Below are positions 1-14,279 of a DNA stretch of 64,000 nucleotides, in pieces. Each line of letters opens with the position of its first letter. The stretch's first letter is position 1. The notes below the pieces were generated by a model that saw only the letters and a list, made by a program, of their open reading frames with translations, did no database searches and was not told the DNA's origin. Source of the stretch: Liquidambar formosana (Eukaryota; Streptophyta; Magnoliopsida; Saxifragales; Altingiaceae); NCBI GenBank assembly GCA_039720395.1, contig CM077826.1, positions 25,314,430 to 25,378,429 of the forward strand. Direction: 5' to 3'. The position numbers were made by a program, and so were the translations under genes.

Positions 1-1378
1 TTACATCATGTCATAAATAGATACTTAGAAAAAAGGAAACCAATTCCCTAAGAATTTGTTAATAAGAAGGAAACTAAATCCCATTAAATGCAATTTTATC
101 TTTTAAATAAAATTGATTACGGTAGAATCTAGATATTACCATATCCATTTGATTCAAAATTTTAGAAGCCCTTAAAAAAATAATAATTTGACTCAATCGA
201 CCCAGTCGGGTTAACGGGTCAATGGTTCAACCAATTAAACTGACTAGTTTTTCTGCTTTTATCTATCTTTGGGTTGTTTGATTGAACCAAACCGGTGAAG
301 CTACCGGGTCCGATTCAACCGTCTAGACCAGGTTTCAAAACATTGCTTAAGACCAAATGCCCCCTCTTTTGGAAAAAAATGGAGAACTATTGTTTTTTTT
401 CTCTTTCTCAATACAGAGAAGAAATATTAGTTAAGTTTTATTTAATATGGAGAGTGGAGAATAGTAGGATTAAAAATTTTTAAAAAAAGGTTTTACTAAA
501 ATGGTATAATGGATATTTGACTCTAAATACTCTCTTCGAATTAAAATTCATTATTGTCACTTTGAAAGAAATGAGGGAGTTTTAGCCCTCTTTTAAGGAT
601 TATTTTTATTTTGACACACCGTTTTATCATTTTTCCTATTTTTTCCCTCAATTTAAGTAATATTTATGTTAATGATAAGCATTGTATTCTTTTTTATTGG
701 TTCAAAGTTTGCATTTATATTTTTCCCTACATGTAGATAACATTTATTTTGGCAATAAGGATTGTTAATTTGTGCCAAAGGCCGTAGTTTCGACTCCGCG
801 TGAGTAGTAAAAAATAAGGATTGTTTGTACAGTATTTTGGGTTGCACACGCTAGTGGTGTGTGTGTATATATATATATATATCCTATATATAAGGAGGAG
901 TTAGTGTGGGATTAGAAGTCTCATGAGACAACATTACGTGAAAAAGTTTTTTTTTTTTTTCCCCTATTGGTTTCATAGCATGGGTTAGAAATTCATTATA
1001 ATATGAAATCAATCTTTCTAAGACTCTAATTAACCTAGGACCTTCCCTCACATAGTGGGGAAGGTGCCTTTGGTCTGCGAAGCTATTGGCAATGCTGTTT
1101 TAATTGATGTAAATAATGTTATGAATATTTATACTATTAGTCTATTATTTTATTATATGATAAAAGAGTGTGCCACGTGGCATGTCTCTCAAGTCATCTC
1201 TTCAATATTGACATGTCACATGGCATGTCTTCCTCGCAAATATAAACTCTAAAAAATAAATAAGGGAAGAAAATGAACAAGCTAAGGGAAGAAAAAAAAA
1301 ACATAAGAAAAAGAGAAGAAATATTTAGGGATGGGATCGATGGCATATTCTTCCTTTTCACATTGTTTTCAATGACTA
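1..1378. other. Intergenic AT-rich region, no gene seen
   Basis: No coding region with recognisable similarity is visible on either strand. Around 190-350 the sequence is rich in CCGGT/GGTTCAA-like words resembling a decayed repeat (for example around 195-225 and 285-340). A TG/TA microsatellite lies at about 859-883. The region is downstream of the Pumilio 3' end. Confidence 0.6.
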
Positions 1379-1712
1379 GGGCTATGTTTGGTGGGTTGAA
1401 ATGAGGGCTGTCATTCTATTTCTTTGAACTGTTTGGTTGGGCTATAAGGACATGAATGAAAATTCTCGTGGGTCTTATTCCTCAAATGGAGGAAATAATT
1501 ATTCATTCTCAAACCAAAGGGAATGACCATTCCCACCATTGATGGAATAAAATCACATGAAGGTAATGGAAATTATTTTTTCTAATTGATGGTATTTTGG
1601 AATGGCAATTTCTTTTTCGGAGCAATTAATTGGTCTTACCTAACATAAGAATGGAACGACCATTGCCATTCCCATTCCCTCTTCATAACATTCACGTGAA
1701 CCAAACACACCC
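1379..1712. mobile_element. MITE candidate with GTTTGG-type inverted ends
   Basis: The left end GGGCTATGTTTGG and right end CCAAACACACCC are imperfect inverted repeats, and both are flanked by TA. The interior has inverted words such as AATGGCAATT/GGAATGACCATTCC. There is no coding sequence. TIR style fits a small non-autonomous DNA transposon. The superfamily is not certain because only a TA duplication can be seen. Confidence 0.5.
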
Positions 1713-2017
1713 TAATTACCTCTCTCAATTGTCATTTACAACACCTGTGGAATCATCTTCTTGTAAAAATGTCTTGGAGAAGTAGGGATAATTACCAAGA
1801 GTTCTCTCGACGCCTAAGGTTGGTTAGATCAAAACAAAATTCTCTGCTTGTAGTTGTAGGTTAGGCTGATACTCTTAGGCAGCTAACCAAAAGCATTAAC
1901 ATGCGGATGGAAAACCAGAGAAACAACTCCATGAGAACCTCATGTAGGCCTTGGTCCATAGGGTGGAGGGTTGGAGCCAGAGTCACTTGGGGTGACTGGA
2001 AATCAGATTGCCTAGGG

Positions 2018-2316
2018 CCCTATTTGGTTATTTTATCAAGGAAAAAAAATAAAATTTGAGGAATTGAATTTTTCTTATTTGGTTGTAATAGAAAATTGGT
2101 AGAAGAAGAATAATTAAAATAATTTTAAGCTTTATATGATTTCATCTTTTCCTTCTATTTTCTTTCCTCTGCATTTTTTTTTCCCTTCCTCCTTTTTTTT
2201 TTTTTTTCTTCATTCTTTTTTTTCTTTCTTTCTTTCTTTCATTCATTCATTCATTCATTCATTCATTTTCTTTGTTTCTTTTTTTTCATGATAAAATTCA
2301 TTAACCAAATAGAGGG
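2018..2316. mobile_element. MITE candidate, CCCTATTTGGTTA ends
   Basis: The left end CCCTATTTGGTTATTTTATC and right end GATAAAATTCATTAACCAAATAGAGGG form an imperfect inverted repeat of about 25 bp. The middle is T-rich, with TTTC and TTCA microsatellites at about 2218-2270. No convincing target-site duplication was found, so the exact edges are uncertain. Confidence 0.4.
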
Positions 2317-3599
2317 AAACTGTTTATTTTTAGGGACATATTTGACCTTGCATGAGATGTGATGAAAATTACTTAGACTTCTCTTCTGTTGCTTGACTAT
2401 AAGCGTGACCAACGAAAGTTGATGATGTCATGATAAATAAATAAATAAATAATTTAAATGCCAACTTTGCCCTTGTTAAAGATGCAAGTGCATAAAAAGA
2501 TTAAAATAACCATTTGGTGACCGTGTAAAGATCGATGAAAATTCCCCTATTTGCCTTTACTGAAAGGCTACAATAACCCTAGGTTGCCTTGTAAATATCA
2601 AAATGCTCGAGATATTTTATTCATTTATTTATTTATTTAATTTTGTTACAAAATAACAGTTTAAGACTAGGGATTTGTAAATATGAAAATACTCTTGAGA
2701 TATTTTTTTTATGTTGTTACGAAATAACTATTTTTAGATTAGGGGTAAATTGGACAACTTACATGCACCATGATGGCAACAATAACAAAGGGAGAGAAGT
2801 CAAATGTAATTTTTAAAACGTCAAGGGAAGTCAGTATCATTTCACCAAACCCCAGTGGAGGCTTAATGTAATTTTTCTTTATTTTTATTCTTTTTTGGCA
2901 ACATAAGGTAGATCACACCCATCAAGGTTTGAGCCAAACTAGTTCTTAATAATAATATACGAGATCGTCTTATCAAAAATAAAAAAAATATATGAGATAC
3001 ATCCACAAACCCCATTCATTAAATAGTAAAGGTTTCAAGATTTCATGAGTCGTCTAGTTCATGAGCTGTCTGGTTGATGAGCCGTTGTTCTTAACCACCT
3101 AGCTATGGCAAAAATATAATTTTGTAGCAAAGGTCTTTTTATAACAAAGTAGGCATGATCTTGTTTGTAAAATCTATTTGGCACTTCTATTTGGACTTTC
3201 CTTCAAAAATAAAAAATTGAATATGCGAGTTAATGAAAATTCATAATGATGTCAGATGACTTGATAGCCTAGTGGCATTTGCCTCACTTGTTAAGTGAGT
3301 GATCGAGTAGGCAATGGCATGATAGCTTGATGGCATTGAATAAGCAAAACTTTCTGTATAATATGCTTTCCATTACATTGATTAATATGTCTTGGTTGCT
3401 AGGGAAATTTCTGAATAATATGTTTTCCAATAAATATATATAGACATTAATTGATGTAATGCAAAACATATTGTTCAGAAAGTTCCACATTTTACCAATT
3501 TTCCTAGCAACCAAACAGACAATAGAGGTCACCATCAAACATGTGCCGATAATTTTGCATGAATGCCAGACAATGAAAATGCAAACCTTTTAAATAATT
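2317..3599. other. Intergenic region 3' of Pumilio, nothing recognised
   Basis: AT-rich sequence with no coding signal that I can support. Short minus-strand open frames at 3284-3698 have no recognisable similarity and lie in or next to the likely 3' UTR of the Pumilio gene. Confidence 0.5.
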
Positions 3600-3893
3600 A
3601 ATTCTGTAATCAATGAGGATTTCTTTCAAACAATCACCATTGGTTATATCTATACAAAGACATACATAGATTACAGTTTTCATTTGTATATAATACATAC
3701 ATTAACTAATTTTGCAATATCAAATCTAAAAAGCTAACAGCAGCAGCCTGCATATTATAGGCGGTGGGGCCTTGGGGTTGCCCATCTCATGTTATTCTGA
3801 TTGCAGAGCAACTCTTGGTTTAATGTTTCCACCCCCTACCGAAAGCGAAATCAGAAGACGATTCATAACATTTTTGCCTCCTTTTTAAGCAAC
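3600..3893 (-). other. Pumilio 3' UTR (end approximate)
   Basis: This follows the TGA stop at 3894-3896. Reading the minus strand, TGTA and TATGTA words cluster at about 3640-3700, as is usual in far-upstream elements of plant poly(A) regions. No perfect AATAAA stands out. The 3' end is estimated, not seen. Confidence 0.45.
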
Positions 3894-3916
3894 TCATGGA
3901 TCTGAGGCCTGGCTTT
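3894..3916 (-). CDS. PUM: Pumilio last coding exon (23 nt)
   Basis: The acceptor CATGCAG precedes the exon, which starts AAAGCCAGGCC. The phase-1 G from the previous exon plus AA gives Glu. The tail then reads E-S-Q-A-S-D-P and stop TGA (3894-3896). The ending GEESQAS is the form I recall for plant Pumilio C-termini, and the frame matches. It is separated from the previous exon by a 15.5-kb intron. The alternative is a read-through stop in the intron just after 19412. Confidence 0.75.
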
Positions 3917-6900
3917 CTGCATGTCAGAGACAAAAATAAACTTACTTTATTTTAACTACCTAATGAAATCAAGAGAAAGATGGAATCAGCGCCGTCAGAT
4001 GAGCCTTAAATCATTATGGTAATGCTTCATGCTTTCACAGATGGTACAGACTACAGAGCTGCTGGATAAGGCATATCAAATGGTTTCTTTTGTTTTATTT
4101 TTTGTACAATTGGAGGGGTTCGAACCCTTAACCTATCCTACTCCTAACTTTTGCCCCACCCACCCTCACCACTAGGCTAACCCTAGTGGCTTCATATCAA
4201 ATGGTTTCATACGTACTATGTAATGACTTGCAAAATTGAATTTATACTCAAATATATATTCATTTGAGAAATTGTAAAAGAATTCGGAGATCAATAAAAT
4301 CACCTTAATTAATTGCTATTTTCAACTCCACGTAGGGCTGTGAGTGAGCCAAGGGATAACTTGAGCTTTGCTTGGCTAAGTTTAGGCTCATTAAAGCATT
4401 GCCAAGCTTACTTAGGAGAACTTGTTTAAGGCTCACTAATTGTGTTGTTAGGATGAAACCGTCTATAAATTAATGGTCTATGGAATTTCCAGGTTTAGTT
4501 GATGGAGTGCACACCTGTATAGGAGGATTTAGTGAAATTCTCGAGCCATGGGAGAAGTTTAAAGCTTTCATGACATGGATAATGCTAGGGTGAGGGAGTT
4601 AGCAGGGATATTTGATAAGGAGATAATACAACTTTTGAGACGGTGGGTAACGTCATTTGCAATAGTGAATAAAGAATTTTGTCTAGGAGGCCATTCTAAC
4701 AAACTTCCCTGCAAATAGGTCTAACCAAAGTGCTATAGTCTTAGATAAAATTCCATGCACACAAAAGAAGAGCAGACCCATCTAGCTAGAATTAATGTGG
4801 GTGAGGCATCCTTTATGTAAGGTGGTTGCTTAAGCTTGGGAGTTAATAAGTGGTTTCGTATGCAATAGAAGAGTTCAAGACCAAAATTTAGTTGATACTG
4901 TAGACACCCTATTTTGTACCAGTCATCATCTTAAGACCCAGGGATGAAGTTTGACATTATAAAAGACTTTGTTGGATGACCACTGACGAGTGGATATAAT
5001 CACAACAAGGCCTTGGGTCGAAAACATGAGAATTGGGTGACTTTTTTTTAAAACTAATATTTTGGTCATGATGAGTATGCACCTACCTAGGATGAGTATG
5101 CACCTACTCAAGATGCATATGCATCCTTTGTTCAGAAAAGGTATTTTTAAAAATGGAATTTCTTTTTCCCCAAGGCTACTCTAGTATATGGTAACATGGA
5201 ATTTTGGTAATGGTTGACCATACGGATTAGGGAGGGCTCTTACCTAACCCTAGTTTACCTCTATATAAACACCCTTATAGATCTAGAGGGGATCTCCTGC
5301 CCACTTTTCATAGGAAAGCCTAAACAAACCCTAGAAAGAGAAATAATTAGAGAGACCAAGACCTAAAGCCATGATCATAGACTTGGAAAAGGATTTCAAC
5401 AAGTTTTTCTACCAATCAATTCAGACCTGAGGGCCATGAAAAAGTATCAATTTAGTAAATTTGTGTTATTTGATTTATTTAGCTTTTGATTTGATTTCTT
5501 CTTTTATTATTTCTATATTGATTTTGTTTAAAGCATGGTTAGATTATTATAGATTTATTCTATTTTGGTTGATACATAGTAGGATTTATTCATTTCTTTT
5601 TACTATTTTTCATGTATTTCTAGGATTTTATTTCATGTTAGTAGTTAATATCTTCTCCGTTTATGAATGTTAGTTAGATTAGATATTTGCCATAATATTT
5701 GATTCCCTACATGCTAGGTTAGTATTTAAATTTGTCATAGTTTTCGTTAGCTTAGTCTATATTAAGTTATAGAGTAAATTGCACTTTAGGGTCCAAAGTT
5801 TGGGTCAAGTTTCACTTTAGGGTCCAAAATTTAAATTGGTTCAATTCAATATGTGAATTTTTAGTTGAATTGCAATTTGAACCTTGCTGTCAAAATTTTT
5901 TGTATTATCCCTACTTTGCCCTTTTTATGGGTTTGAAAACCCTAGTTTTCCCCTATTAACATCTAATAAACTTTATTTTTTTGACGAGATCTGAATCACT
6001 CTGTTGTCAAATATGTGGTTTTGTAAATGAAAAATATAAAGGTCTATTAGATGTTGATAGGGGTAATATAAAGAGAAAAATAAGATAAGAGTGATTTAGA
6101 TCTTGTCAAAATAAAAAGGTTTATTAGATGTTGATAGGGGTAAAATAGGGGTTTTCAAACCCATAAAAGGAGCAAAATAAGAATAATATAGAAAATTCTT
6201 ATAGCAAGCCCCAAATTGCAACTCAACTAATAATTTGGACCCTAAAGTGAAACTTGACCCAAACTTTGGACCCTAAAGTGCTATCTACCCTAAGTTATAT
6301 TTATGTTGTTTGTTGTCTTTTTATTTATTTTTTTGTTGTTAGTTTGCTTAGTTGTTTTCTTTTAGTCTTTTTATTTATTTTATTTTCATTTTTACATGAT
6401 TATGTGATTTAAGGTTCACCTCTCTTTTATCTATTTGTTCTATTTTATTTTATTTTCTTTTCTTTTCTTTGAGTTATCTGTTTAGACAGGCGACGATCCA
6501 AGGCGTGTATGTACGCATCCATGTAGGATGCGTACACATACTAGGTAAGTTTGTAATTATTTCCTTTCTTGAATGTTTCCTTTTATTTAGTTCCTTGTTA
6601 TATTTAGTTCCATAATAGGTAGACTTTTCCATATTATTTGTTTCTATAGTAGTTTATTTCCATTTTTTTTTAGTATCTCTTTTTATTTATTTCTAGGTTT
6701 TCCATAGTAGTATGTTTCCTTTTATTTATTTCCATAACTACATGTTTCCACGTGTTTGAGTGTTTCCTTTTTATTTACTTCCATCTTCTTTTATTTTCGT
6801 AGTAACATATTTCCATGTTTATGTGTTTCTCTACTTTATTTATTTATTTCCATGTTAATTATTTACATGTGATCATACCATGTAAATTATTTTCCCTATT

Positions 6901-9900
6901 TGTTTATTTATTTCTTCTTTCATTTCTTAATTTCTTTATGTGGTCATACCATATTCTACATGTTGCTATATATTGTTGCATGATTAGAGTTGAACTTATT
7001 TGAATACCTATTTAATCATAGCCGATAAATATGTGTGGGAGCCGATTTCCAACCAGGCATTGTTGGGTGCCTACACCTTCCCGACGGTGTACCTAACTCC
7101 GAACCAAGGTCGGAATCTCTAGTTACAACGACTTAGACCTTGGTAGGGGTCAACTAGTTCTTGAAACCATAATCGGGCGGCGACTCCCCTCTACGCTAGC
7201 CGTTCTTGGTTAGTTAGCGTACTCTTGAACCCGTATGTTAGGACGTGGCACTCACAAATAGTGCAACAAGGAGATAAAAAAATGCATCCAAACCCATAAC
7301 AATCAAACAAGAGAAAGTCTAACTAATATTCAAAAGCAACCATTTGTGAAAAACATTTAGAAACTTGCTGAACCACGAGGAAATGTGTATCCTGCAAATG
7401 GCTTGCTCTTGGTGATAGTGATACAATTTATTTATTTATTTCATTCCCCAGGCGAAGGGCTAATAGTAGGGTTACATGTTTGAAAAATGAATGAAAGCTA
7501 TCTTTATCATAAATAAATAAATAAATATAAATAAATAATAACAGCTAATCTCAGGTGTAAAATGTAGAAACTTCCATCATCATATATTGGGTTACCTTTA
7601 GGTTGTTTGTATAAAGCAAAGGCGATGTGAGATTGAGTATATGATTTTTGATAATAGGGATTGAGTATATGATAGAATGGAGAGGAAGCTACACAGGTGG
7701 AAAGAATTGTACCTTTCAAAAGGAGGGAGGCTTATTTTGATTCAAAGCACTCTTGCTAGTCTTCCCACTTATATCATGTTACTTTTTAAAATTCCTTATT
7801 CGGTAGTGGGGAGGTTAAAAAGTTTCTGAGGGACATTTCGTGAACCAGGATGGGGGTTTAATTCAATTATCTTATTGTTGATTGGGATTTGGGAGTCCAT
7901 AAAAGTTCAAAGAGAAGGGAGGTTTTAGTCTAAGGCCCTTAGTGTTAAACTGTTAATGAACAAAACTTTGATTGGGCACTTTCACCTAAGGTGATGGTTC
8001 CGAAATATGGATGCTGATGATGGGACTTGGAGATCCAAGGTGGTAAGGGGTTCACAAGGGGTGGGTCTTTGTAAAGCTATCTGCCTAGATTTTGAGGAAC
8101 TTTTTGAAACATTGACTTGCTAAGTTGGTAGTGGAGGAAGAGCGACATTTTGGAGAGATTATCGGAGAAGTGAAATATTTTTAATGGAGGAGTTTCCAAA
8201 TTTGTTCTCTATAGCAGCTAACAAGGAGGCTTGGGCGGTGGAGTATTTGCATTAATGGACAAAACTTTGATTGGGAAATAGCTTTGCACATTCATCTTGG
8301 GTGGTTCGGACATATGGATGCAACGATGGGACTTGAAGATCCAAGGTGGTAAAGGGTTCACACAGGGTAAGTCTTCGTAAAGCTAACTCCCTAGATTTTG
8401 AGGAGCTTTTCTGTTCACACGTTCAAGGAACATCAATTGCACCCCGCTCCACGGCATTAATAAGGTGGTCCCTGACCTTCACTTGCATGCGCAACAACAT
8501 CCGGGAGCCTATCGTACACCGCTCATGGAACTAAATAAGACTAATCGAGACCCTCAACCTAGATATGTGCTTAGAAACATTGACTTTCCAAGTTGGAAAT
8601 GTAGGAAGAGTGACATTTTGGAGAGATTATCAGTGCTGTAAAAGATTTTTAGAGGAGTTTCCAAATCTGTTCTCTATAGCAGTAAACAAAGAGGCTTGGG
8701 TGGTGGAGTATTTGCAATGGTTGGAAAATGACTTGCATTAAGACCTTTCTTTTGTTAGATCAATTCAACAGTGGGAGGTTTTTATTTTATTTTAATTTTT
8801 TTTGGGGACACTTCAACAATCGGAGTTGAAAGACAAAGGACCCTTTTTGGAAAAACTTTATTATCAAGTGGCTGTGAAGGAAGAGCAGTATATAGTGGAA
8901 TGGAAGGGGTCCCTCCATGAGATTTTCTCGACGAGAGAATATTAAAAGCTTTGGAGCAAAAGGGTGTAGGGTTCTTGCGTTCCTTCTAAAGTTGCCTTCT
9001 TTGGGTGGTTGGCTACTAGAGATGATTGTTTATCGAGTAACCATCTTAAAAATAAGAGTTAGTTGAGCCCTAGTTGGTGCCCCACGTGTAGAAGGGGCAA
9101 AAAAAACAGTTAATCATCTCTTTCTTCATTCTTTGGTTGTGAAGCAGCTTTGGGATTTTCTTTTTACAGTGTTACAGGGTTCGAAGTCTCGATGGTTTCG
9201 TCCGATATCTCACCAGGTTAACTCGGAATCGTCCAAACCCGAGACGAGAATTCCTACCGGTACAGATATATAGGGTGAATTCCTTCTCTCGATCGAGAAG
9301 CTCGAGATCACGGATGAGACAAAACGAGTTACGCGATATCTTGTTCACCCGACTGTTCTCGGTCGAAATCTCATGCAATTCGCACGAGATTTTTCTTTTT
9401 CTGATCACCCAACCCTATACGCCCCATGCGAAAGCTACAAAGATGCTTGAATTTGAAAAAGAAGATAGAGAAGGCATAGGGAACACCTTACGGTTTACGT
9501 TGTCAGTTGAGAGCATCTCTGGCTTCCCTTCTCTCTCAGATCTGGTTCTTCTCCTTGGTTGGAAATGACGAGGTGTTCATCTCCTTCGACTCGTCTGGGC
9601 TCGTGCCGCTTGTCTCCTTCACATCTGGTGTCGATGGTGATCCTTGCCTCTCGGAGTCGTCGGTCATGGCTGGTCGTCTTGGTTGCAAGACTCTCTCTCT
9701 CTCTCTCGCTCACAGTCAATATCAAGAAGTGAGTTACGAGCTTACTTATCCAAAAAAAAAAAAAAGAGTTACAAACTTTTTTTTTTTTTTTTAAGTGCTG
9801 ATTGGTTTTTTCCATTTTTTTTTCTTTTCTTTTCTTTCCTTTGGTATGTGGTTTTTTTTTTTTTTTTTTTTTCCTCCTCTTTCCCCACCCACCCCAATCT

Positions 9901-12900
9901 TAATGAACCTATATGGCTATACATTTTTTCCCCTTTTTCTTTGTTTTTTTAAAAGATAATGAATTGTACACCAGCTTTTTTTTCTTTCTAAAAATAATAA
10001 TTTTTTAAATTTCGAAAATACAAATTTTTTAGAAAAGAAAATTTTTTCCCAAACTAATTTTGAAAACATATTTTCCTTCTTTTTTTTTAATTTCAAAATT
10101 TCTGTTTCTTATAAAAGGAACTTTTAAAAAAAAAAAACAAAAAAACAAAATTGTATGGATGGCTATGGATCTCAGATGAGTGGTTGGGTAACATATACGC
10201 ATAATTAATTTACAAAATTATTTGGAAAAAATATTACAGTAACGCGCTAACGTCTATTTTTATGTTTTTGAACATACTATGTCCCTTAAGTTCATTATTT
10301 TGCTTATTTGACGGTTCCAACATAATCATCATATTTTTAAAAAAATTTCTATGATTTTTTTGGATTTTTTCGAACACTTTTTCATGCTTAAAGTTGCATC
10401 TCGCCCGAGATGCGACGTGTTGGACGAGACCGAGATGACCAAGACCTGAAACGAGACGTGGACCGAGACCAAGACTTTGAACCATGCAATGTTAGGAACC
10501 TCGTGGAAAATGCCTAGGTTAGTGACGGACTTTCTTAAGTCTTGGTGGTTTTCATTCAAGAGAAAGAATTGTAGGGTCATTTGGAAACATGCTCCGATTT
10601 GTCTTATGTGGAGTGTGTGGAAAGAGAAAAATGGAAAGATTTTTGAAAGTGAAGAACTAATAGTTTCTGTATTAAAGGAGCCTTTGTAATCTCTTCACTT
10701 GTTGCTCTCTCTTTTTTATTGGCGGAGAGACGAATTTCTTTTGCTCTTTTGGCTAGTTGCATTTTGTATGTTGTACGTTTGATTATTATATATATTCTGG
10801 GCAAGGGCAAACAAGAGTAATATTTCTCAAAACTTCAGATTTTTGAATGCGTACAACTCAAAATACTTAGTGGCCCTTTACAGCGGATGAGATGAGGAAA
10901 ACCATTCAAATCGGATCACTAGCCCCATGACCTATAAGGTGCTATATTCTCCAAACAATTTTTAAACATTATCAGTACAGAAACTTCATCATTTTTGCAT
11001 CTTTATCATTTCTAAATAATGCATTTGATGTTCAGTTTTATTTATACCCTATTTCTAGACTTGGGTTAATTAGCTAAAGGTGTTTATTAACAATCCTAAC
11101 TCTCACACCTAGAAACCTAATAAGCTTCCAGGTAATCTTGGATAATATGAGTTATCTCCAAGAGCTTAAATATCAATCTCAATGGATATATCGAGGGTGC
11201 AAAAATACGGATATATTGATGGATATATAAACGATGTCCGAAAATATCGATATGGATCTAGAGATATGACAGATATTATTAGTTAAATAAGGAATTTTTC
11301 AGTGAAACATCATAAAACAACAAATGAAAATTTAATAAAAAAATTAAAATCAAAAGATTGCAAATTAAATATGTATAAGACAAGCAAGTGTTGTGTCGAC
11401 TACAGAAAGTGTGCCGCGCACAGCAAATAAAAATGATCAATTTATTCAAATTTAAATTAAGAAATATAATTTGGAAGATATAATAGGAAGTAGGAGTTCA
11501 ATTTGGTCATGGAACAAGGAAGTGGAATGCTATGATGGCACCTTATATCTTTGCAAAGCATAAAGGTACTCATGCTACAAATTTTACTGGAACTACTTGT
11601 ATTTATTAGAATCAGGTGATTTAATTGTCAATACAGCAAGTTGGGGAAAACGATTCTCAATTGTAAATTGTAAATTGACAGATATATCAAGATATATCAA
11701 TGACATTGGAGATGTATGAGTCCTTGGTTCTCCCAAAAAGATTCTAGAAACTAGAGGAAGCACTAGGGGATTCAAGAGGAGTTGAAGGTAGATTTTTTTG
11801 GGAAGAATTAGAGCTAGTTCGGGTAGGGTGGTCGGTCCGCTAGTGCGTGGCAGGTGATTTTGATGTGGTGAGTTTCCCGGGGAAGATTGGGTTGTACCTC
11901 CTTCTCTTTTGATATGATGGATTACCTGATTTTATTCGTAGATGTGAGCTCATTGATCCCCCATTGGGTTTACTTAAACCAATGGCCTAGAGTTCTCCTC
12001 CTTTTTCTAGGTTGGACACGCCCCAAGTTCAGATGAGGAGGAGGTGCTTGGAGCGATTCGGAGTCTCATTGGAGACAAAGCCCCGAGTTTGGAAATTCGG
12101 ATGGGTTTACCTTGGCCTTTTTTCAAGAATGTTGGAGGGTGGTAAGGGAGGATGATGGATGATGTGCATGCTTCAAGCTCTTTTGAGAAAAGCCTCAATC
12201 CCACATTTGTGACATTGATTCTGACGGAGAATGTTTTAAACATAAAGGACTTCATGCCTATTAGCTTGATTGGCAACGTTTATAAAATCATTGAGAGAAT
12301 TTTGGTGGAGATGCTAAAGGGGGTAGGGGCAGTGTTAGAATGCTTTTGTTGGTGGTAGGGATGGACATAAAAACCGAAAAACCAGACCGAATCGGACCGA
12401 ACCAAGCGGTTTCGGCCGGTTTTCTTTCACTAACTCGGTCGGTTCGGTTTTATATTTAAGAATTTTTGTGTTTTCGGTTCGGTTCACGGTTCACTTACTT
12501 TTATTACCGAAACCGACTGAACTGAACCGATATTTTGGATAAATCTGATTCTCACTTTTATGTTTGCATTCAAACATACAAAAGTGAGGGGGAAGTGCAC
12601 GGTTTTCAAAAACAAAAAGGGAAAGAAAGAGTAGTTACAGAAGAAATTAAAAGCAAGTGGGGCCCAAATGTCTATCAAAGGCAGACTTTGCTTCTCCACC
12701 CCATCCTTCTTTGTCCTTTGCCACTAAAAACCAGAGGCAAAATTTGTTTCTCCTTTGCTCTCTTGATGATGGATGCCGGCCGGCTCTTGACAGACGAAGA
12801 CGACGATAACACCATCTTCCACAACGCCATCTTCAACGCTCACGCTCTCAACACCGTTTTCGACTACTGTGATAAATGATGGCACTAGCTTCCAGCCTTC

Positions 12901-14231
12901 CACAACGCCATTCAGGTACATATTTCTTGATCTTCAATATATATATATAGACACACATTTATATATTATATTATATGTATAGATTCATGAATGTATATTT
13001 GTAGGGAAGATCTAAAAATTTCTAGGGTTTTTTTTGTTCATCAAAGAAGAGTAATTGCTTTAGATTTCAATCCCCTTTAAACCGAAAAAACCGATAGAAC
13101 CGCACCGATTTATATTCGGTCGGTGTGGTGTGATTTTCATTGTATGTCGGTCGGCTTCGGTTGACAAATTGGCAAAACCGACACCTTCGGTTTGGTGGCT
13201 ACTACCCCCCAAATACTGACCGAAACCGAACCGTGTCCAACCCTAGTTGGTGGTAAGCAAATTTTAGAGGACAACCCAAGATTTAAATGAGGCGCCGTGG
13301 CGGTGGGTTGCAGCACTAGTCTCCCTGGGGGTTTAGGTTTCATGGGTGGGTCCTAAGGGCCTGGGATTGTTCCACCGTTATCAAAAAAATAATAACAATA
13401 ATGAGTGCACAATAATGAGTGCATTGGCCCTCGTTTACACAGTGGTTAGTCTAATTTGCAAACTAGTCTAATTTGCAAGCTGGACTTAGAGAAGGCATAT
13501 AATCACGTGAACTCAAGTTCTTGCTTTACCTTCTTGAGGATCAGGTTAAGGTAAAGAGAAGGAAATTGATTGAATTTTGCATCCCTATTGCCTCCTTCTC
13601 CACGTTGGAAAATGGGAGCTCGTACAGTTTTTTCAAGAGTTCTAGAGGACTGAGGCAAGGTGACCCCTTCTTCCCTTTCTTGTTTATTATTGTGATGGAA
13701 ACCTTTAGAAGATTGATGTGGAGAGCAGAAGAGGCCGGTTTCATTAAAGGCTTTAAGATATCGAGGGGGGAGGGGGGGTGGGGGTGTAAGGAGAAGGTAG
13801 TGTCTCCCATTTCCTTTTGCGTATGACACATTCGTGTTTTGTGATCCAACTAGGCAACACGCTAGCAACTGAGGTACTTGAGATGCATTCTCTTTTGCTT
13901 CGAGGTGGTCTCAAGGTTGAATATTAATCTTAACAAGAGTGAGTTAATGCGTGGGTGGTGAACACCAAGGAGCTATCTTCTATATTGGGTTATGGTATAT
14001 GTTTTCTTCCTTCCAACTACCTTGGCCTTCTATTGGGTACTCCTTTCAAAGCTAAGGAGGCCTAGAATCTAGTGATTGAGAGATTTAACAAGAAGCTTAG
14101 TGTTTCAAATAAAAGTTAATTTCTAAGGTGGGTAAATTTTATTATGCATTATCACCAGCTTTGTTTATTTTGTTTGTTGTTTTTAGCTATTATGTAAAAC
14201 ATGAGGTATTGAAGTCGCCCCCCCCCCTCTC

Positions 14232-14279
<48 letters not shown>

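Noticed and set aside
13503..13868. Two overlapping minus-strand frames over 100 codons
   Set aside because: They lie opposite the LINE reverse transcriptase reading on the plus strand.
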